In this document: in pieces, positions 61,206-64,000 of the stretch | Layout: every line of letters begins with the position of its first letter | How positions within the stretch are numbered: the first letter of the stretch is position 1 | Source of the DNA: Paraphotobacterium marinum | GTDB taxonomy: Bacteria; Pseudomonadota; Gammaproteobacteria; Enterobacterales; Vibrionaceae | Reading direction: 5' to 3' | NCBI RefSeq assembly: GCF_002216855.1 | Contig: NZ_CP022356.1 | Coordinates: 806,001 to 870,000 of the forward strand | DNA: 64,000 nucleotides | Translations under genes and position numbers: made by a program | Notes under the pieces: generated by a model | Seen by the model: the letters and a program-made list of their open reading frames with translations, nothing else | What the model was told of the DNA's origin: nothing | The model's database searches: none

Positions 61206-62740
61206 TTTGAACTCCCTACTGGAATTGGATCTTTATTTTTATCGCTACCAAAGATTAATGAATTTGGTTTCCTATTTAATTGCTTAATTAGTGGGTTTAA
61301 ATCCGACAGAGTTTCATTAAACTTGGATAAGGATGAGTTAATTTCACTATAAGCACTTGAATTTGGGCTAAAGCCATTAATTGTTTTTTGTAATTGAACT
61401 AACGTATTATTCAATTCTTTTACACTTTTATCTATCGGTAATTTACTTATTTTATCTAATATTGTATTTACCTTGTTTTTAATTTGATCGAGTGAGTTAG
61501 CTTTACTTGGGAATACATAATACTGGTCTACTTTAACTAATTTTTGCTTTTTCTTTAATGGCTTGCCTTTAACTAAGTTTACAAACAATTCACCAGTTAA
61601 CAAACTCTGAGTATCTAATGTTGCATATAAACCATTATGAACGGCTTTCAAGACTTGTTGTCTAAATTCATCAACATTAACTTTTTCGGGATCTTGAAAA
61701 ACTCTTCCCAGATCAATTTTAAACTTCACAGAAATTTTAGATGGAAAATTGAAAGTTTTATTTTCACTCAATAACTTGTAAGGAGCTGATACAACAGTAC
61801 CAACACGAGCACCCTTATACAATACAGGAGCGCCGGCTTTCAATCCATTTGAATCATCAACCTGCAAGATGAAGTATACGGATTTTTGATATGAATCTTT
61901 CTTCGCTGCATCATGAGTAGTATAAAGTTTAAAAACTGTATTTTGCTTAACTGGACTAGGATCGGGCTTGTTATGTGCTAAAAGACCAAAAGAAACACCA
62001 CCCATTAACAAAGAAGATAGTGAAGAAACATTCACCGTCGCTCCATTTGGAGTTAAGCTCATACTAAATCCAGATGATGTCCAAAACACACTATTATTAT
62101 GTAACAATTTATTATATGGCTTGTTAATCAGCAAAGTATATTTGGTATAGCCTAATGCAAGGTCAAATTGACTCCTAACAATCTTGCCAACAGTATATCC
62201 ATTATAAAGTATAGGATCTCCAATATTTAATTTATATGATAGATTATCTTTGTCATACAAAATTACGCTTGTGCCACCTTGATCAGGTCTAATTAGAGGT
62301 GCTTCTTGCTTTACCTTAAATTTAGTTTGAAGTGGACCAGGCTGACCAGGTTGAAGTGAAATATATCGACCTGTCAAAATAGTAGATAAACCTGTAATCC
62401 CATCCTTACTAATATGTGGAGAAACAACCCATAAAACAGCAGTATCAGTCAACATTTTTGTTGCTATTTTTTTCATTTGAGCTGTTGCTTTAATTTTACT
62501 ATAGTCCTTGTTGAAACTTAATTTTGTTATCGTTCCAATATCTACATTTAAAGCCTTAATTTTTGTTTTACCAGCCTCTATTCCATCGGCATCTTGAAGA
62601 ATTAAATGAATTACTGGTCCTTGACTAGAAACATGAGAATACACCATCCATGCTCCAATTATGATTGCAAAGATGGGTAATAGCCATACTATTGAAATAC
62701 TTGATACTCTTCTTTTTTTAGCTTGCTTTGTTTGAACCAT
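61202..62740 (-). CDS. pqiB: PqiB-type MCE domain protein (intermembrane transport)
   Basis: A membrane-anchored periplasmic needle protein with three MCE domains (each about 100 residues: GPVIHLILQDADGIEAGKTK, LSYKLNIGDPILYNGYTVGK, VYFILQVDDSNGLKAGAPVL) and a C-terminal helical part. It carries lipids between the two membranes with PqiA and PqiC. I place the start at 62740 (MVQTKQAKKR), since the longer frame from 62773 adds a lysine-rich piece inside pqiA. The gene overlaps pqiA by about 23 bases and pqiC by four. About 512 residues, normal. Confidence 0.92.
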   Translation of the reverse strand: MVQTKQAKKRRVSSISIVWLLPIFAIIIGAWMVYSHVSSQGPVIHLILQDADGIEAGKTKIKALNVDIGTITKLSFNKDYSKIKATAQMKKIATKMLTDTAVLWVVSPHISKDGITGLSTILTGRYISLQPGQPGPLQTKFKVKQEAPLIRPDQGGTSVILYDKDNLSYKLNIGDPILYNGYTVGKIVRSQFDLALGYTKYTLLINKPYNKLLHNNSVFWTSSGFSMSLTPNGATVNVSSLSSLLMGGVSFGLLAHNKPDPSPVKQNTVFKLYTTHDAAKKDSYQKSVYFILQVDDSNGLKAGAPVLYKGARVGTVVSAPYKLLSENKTFNFPSKISVKFKIDLGRVFQDPEKVNVDEFRQQVLKAVHNGLYATLDTQSLLTGELFVNLVKGKPLKKKQKLVKVDQYYVFPSKANSLDQIKNKVNTILDKISKLPIDKSVKELNNTLVQLQKTINGFSPNSSAYSEINSSLSKFNETLSDLNPLIKQLNRKPNSLIFGSDKNKDPIPVGSSK

Positions 62741-64000
62741 ATTTTTTTTCCAAATTTTCTCCATGCATATCACTTCTCAACCAAAGCATCCTAGAATCAA
62801 ATAAAAGTGATGACGACATTGTACAAACGACAACTAGACAAAAATAGATAACACCTTTACCAGGAATAATTGATGATAGCTGATTCAATTGAATTAAAGC
62901 AACCAATAAGGCTACTACAAAAACATCTATCATTGACCATCTACCGATACTTTCGGCGAATACAAAAAACTTTTTTCTTTTAAGTGAAGATCTATACGAA
63001 TATTTACTTTCAAAGTGCGTTGTCCAATAAACCCAAAATAGTAAAAATATTTTAATTAAAGGAATACAAATACTTGCCATAAATATAATTAAGCCAATAA
63101 AATATTCTTTATTTTTCAAAAAATAAATGACTCCCGATATTATGGTTTGAGGCTCATTTTTACCAAAAATTGAAAAAATCATCATGGGATAAAAATTTGC
63201 CGGGATATAAAATATCAAAGCAGCAAAAAGTAGTGCCCATGCAGCTTGATTTCTCTTTGATGAAGGCGTTTTGTCAATTTTTGAGTGACAACGATCACAC
63301 CTTATACTAACTTTCGATTTTTTTCTAACATTTAAACAGTGAATACACTGCTCATATCCTGATAAAAGATAGTTTTGGTTTTTTATTTCAACAGGATATT
63401 CAATCTTTTTATAAATATTCCATAAAGAATATTTGTCCACTTTTGAAATAAAATACATTAAAAAAAAAGCATAAAAGCAATAACTATAAACTGCATAATC
63501 TAAATAAACACTAGCCATACCAACTAATTTAATAAAAGTTACAATTAAACCCATAATAAATACATCAGCCATTAACCAAGGTTTTATTCTAAAAATAATT
63601 TTTAACGCCAAAAGTGTTAAAATAGTTGGCTTCAAATTAAAAACCTTATGTCCATATACAAAAAGTACTCCAGTTACAAATACAACTGGTAAAACAATTA
63701 TGGTAAGAAAAACAAAAAGAGCTAACAGAGGTAATTGAAACTTTTGTAACATTTCAGGGGCATTTAAAAGTGAAATTGTTCCAGAGACACCGAACCTAGT
63801 AAATGTTAGCAAAGGAAAAGTTAGAGTCAGAAAAAGAGTTATGTAGATACATATACCTACAGAAAACTGCATATGAGTCACTGAATCCATTCTTCTAGTT
63901 AGAGTTGAATTACATCTCGGACAGACCACTTTCTCATTATCATCAAGAGGAGAATAAGTTAAAAATAATCCGCAAGTTGAGCAGGCAATTTTTTTTTTCA
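62718..64000 (-). CDS. pqiA: PqiA-type integral membrane protein (partial at 5' end)
   Basis: PqiA is the inner membrane partner of the Pqi lipid transport machine. The frame is open to the window end: position 64000 downwards reads TG AAA AAA AAA ATT GCC, so an ATG would start exactly one base outside. The N-terminus then is KKKIACSTCGLFLTYSPLDD followed by VVCPRCNSTL, a complete zinc ribbon, with a second ribbon near residue 225 (CIHCLNVRKKSKVSIRCDRC). Eight helices in two sets follow the E. coli layout. The internal GTG at 63929 is not the start. Confidence 0.92.
   Translation of the reverse strand, partial: KKKIACSTCGLFLTYSPLDDNEKVVCPRCNSTLTRRMDSVTHMQFSVGICIYITLFLTLTFPLLTFTRFGVSGTISLLNAPEMLQKFQLPLLALFVFLTIIVLPVVFVTGVLFVYGHKVFNLKPTILTLLALKIIFRIKPWLMADVFIMGLIVTFIKLVGMASVYLDYAVYSYCFYAFFLMYFISKVDKYSLWNIYKKIEYPVEIKNQNYLLSGYEQCIHCLNVRKKSKVSIRCDRCHSKIDKTPSSKRNQAAWALLFAALIFYIPANFYPMMIFSIFGKNEPQTIISGVIYFLKNKEYFIGLIIFMASICIPLIKIFLLFWVYWTTHFESKYSYRSSLKRKKFFVFAESIGRWSMIDVFVVALLVALIQLNQLSSIIPGKGVIYFCLVVVCTMSSSLLFDSRMLWLRSDMHGENLEKKYGSNKAS

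Noticed and set aside
1-64000. tRNA, rRNA, CRISPR arrays, insertion sequences, prophage genes
   Set aside because: None was recognised on either strand; no spaced direct repeats or transposase motifs were seen.

Overview
The window looks like chromosomal DNA of a very AT-rich gammaproteobacterium. Several gene families recall the Francisellaceae: a FlmK/ArnT-type plus FlmF/ArnC-type lipid A glycosyltransferase pair, an HlyU-family protein, a proton-translocating transhydrogenase and PqiABC. A TonB-dependent receptor and a large light-response-type operon suggest a free-living or environmental relative rather than a host-restricted one. This placement is an inference from gene content. I see no rRNA, tRNA, CRISPR array, insertion sequence or phage gene; the window is ordinary chromosome with strand switches.

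Layout. 1-2450 (minus): transhydrogenase genes pntB (cut by the window edge) and pntA (interrupted by a one-base deletion), then an HlyU-family gene. 2450-6200: a 34-residue DUF1127-like gene with a strong ribosome binding site, a 5'-nucleotidase-type metallophosphoesterase without signal peptide, a Nudix hydrolase, and a DEDDh exonuclease broken by a second homopolymer deletion. 6200-10010: TonB-dependent receptor, LysR regulator divergent from panB. 10080-15480 (minus): CusR/CusS-like two-component system followed by lipid A glycosyltransferase genes with their own response-regulator-type promoter. 15640-19000 (minus): iron uptake operon of the FtrABCD/P19-FTR1 type under a near-consensus Fur box. 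19187-21511: uppP facing a FUSC-family exporter.

21500-31900 (minus) is the most interesting block: about ten to thirteen tightly packed genes headed by a DUF523-DUF1722 protein and a MerR regulator with a cobalamin-domain-like C-terminus. They continue through DNA photolyase, SnoaL-like protein, short-chain dehydrogenase, FAD oxidoreductase, DUF1365, cyclopropane fatty acid synthase, DUF2878, chalcone-isomerase-like and DUF3833 proteins. It matches in content the light-inducible regulons controlled by LitR/CarH-type MerR repressors. The promoter in front of it carries a cluster of TGTACA palindromes laid over the -35 and -10 boxes.

32000-40700: LysR and divergent MFS transporter, a tiny two-gene operon of 46 and 24 codons, an FMN glutamate-synthase-like protein, a SulP transporter, and an APC permease whose leader holds eleven copies of TTTTTA. 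40900-46850: lytic transglycosylase, a histidine acid phosphatase and a phospholipase D that both have Pho-box-like 11-bp repeats about 67 bp upstream of the start codon, an Smr-domain protein and a DUF445 protein. 46800-51700: LacI regulator, thiD, an RcnR/FrmR-type metal repressor next to a CorA transporter. 51880-58140: RND efflux pair, LysR and divergent EamA transporter. 58200-64000: two small unknown genes, family II pyrophosphatase, ROK kinase and pqiABC (pqiA begins one base beyond the window).
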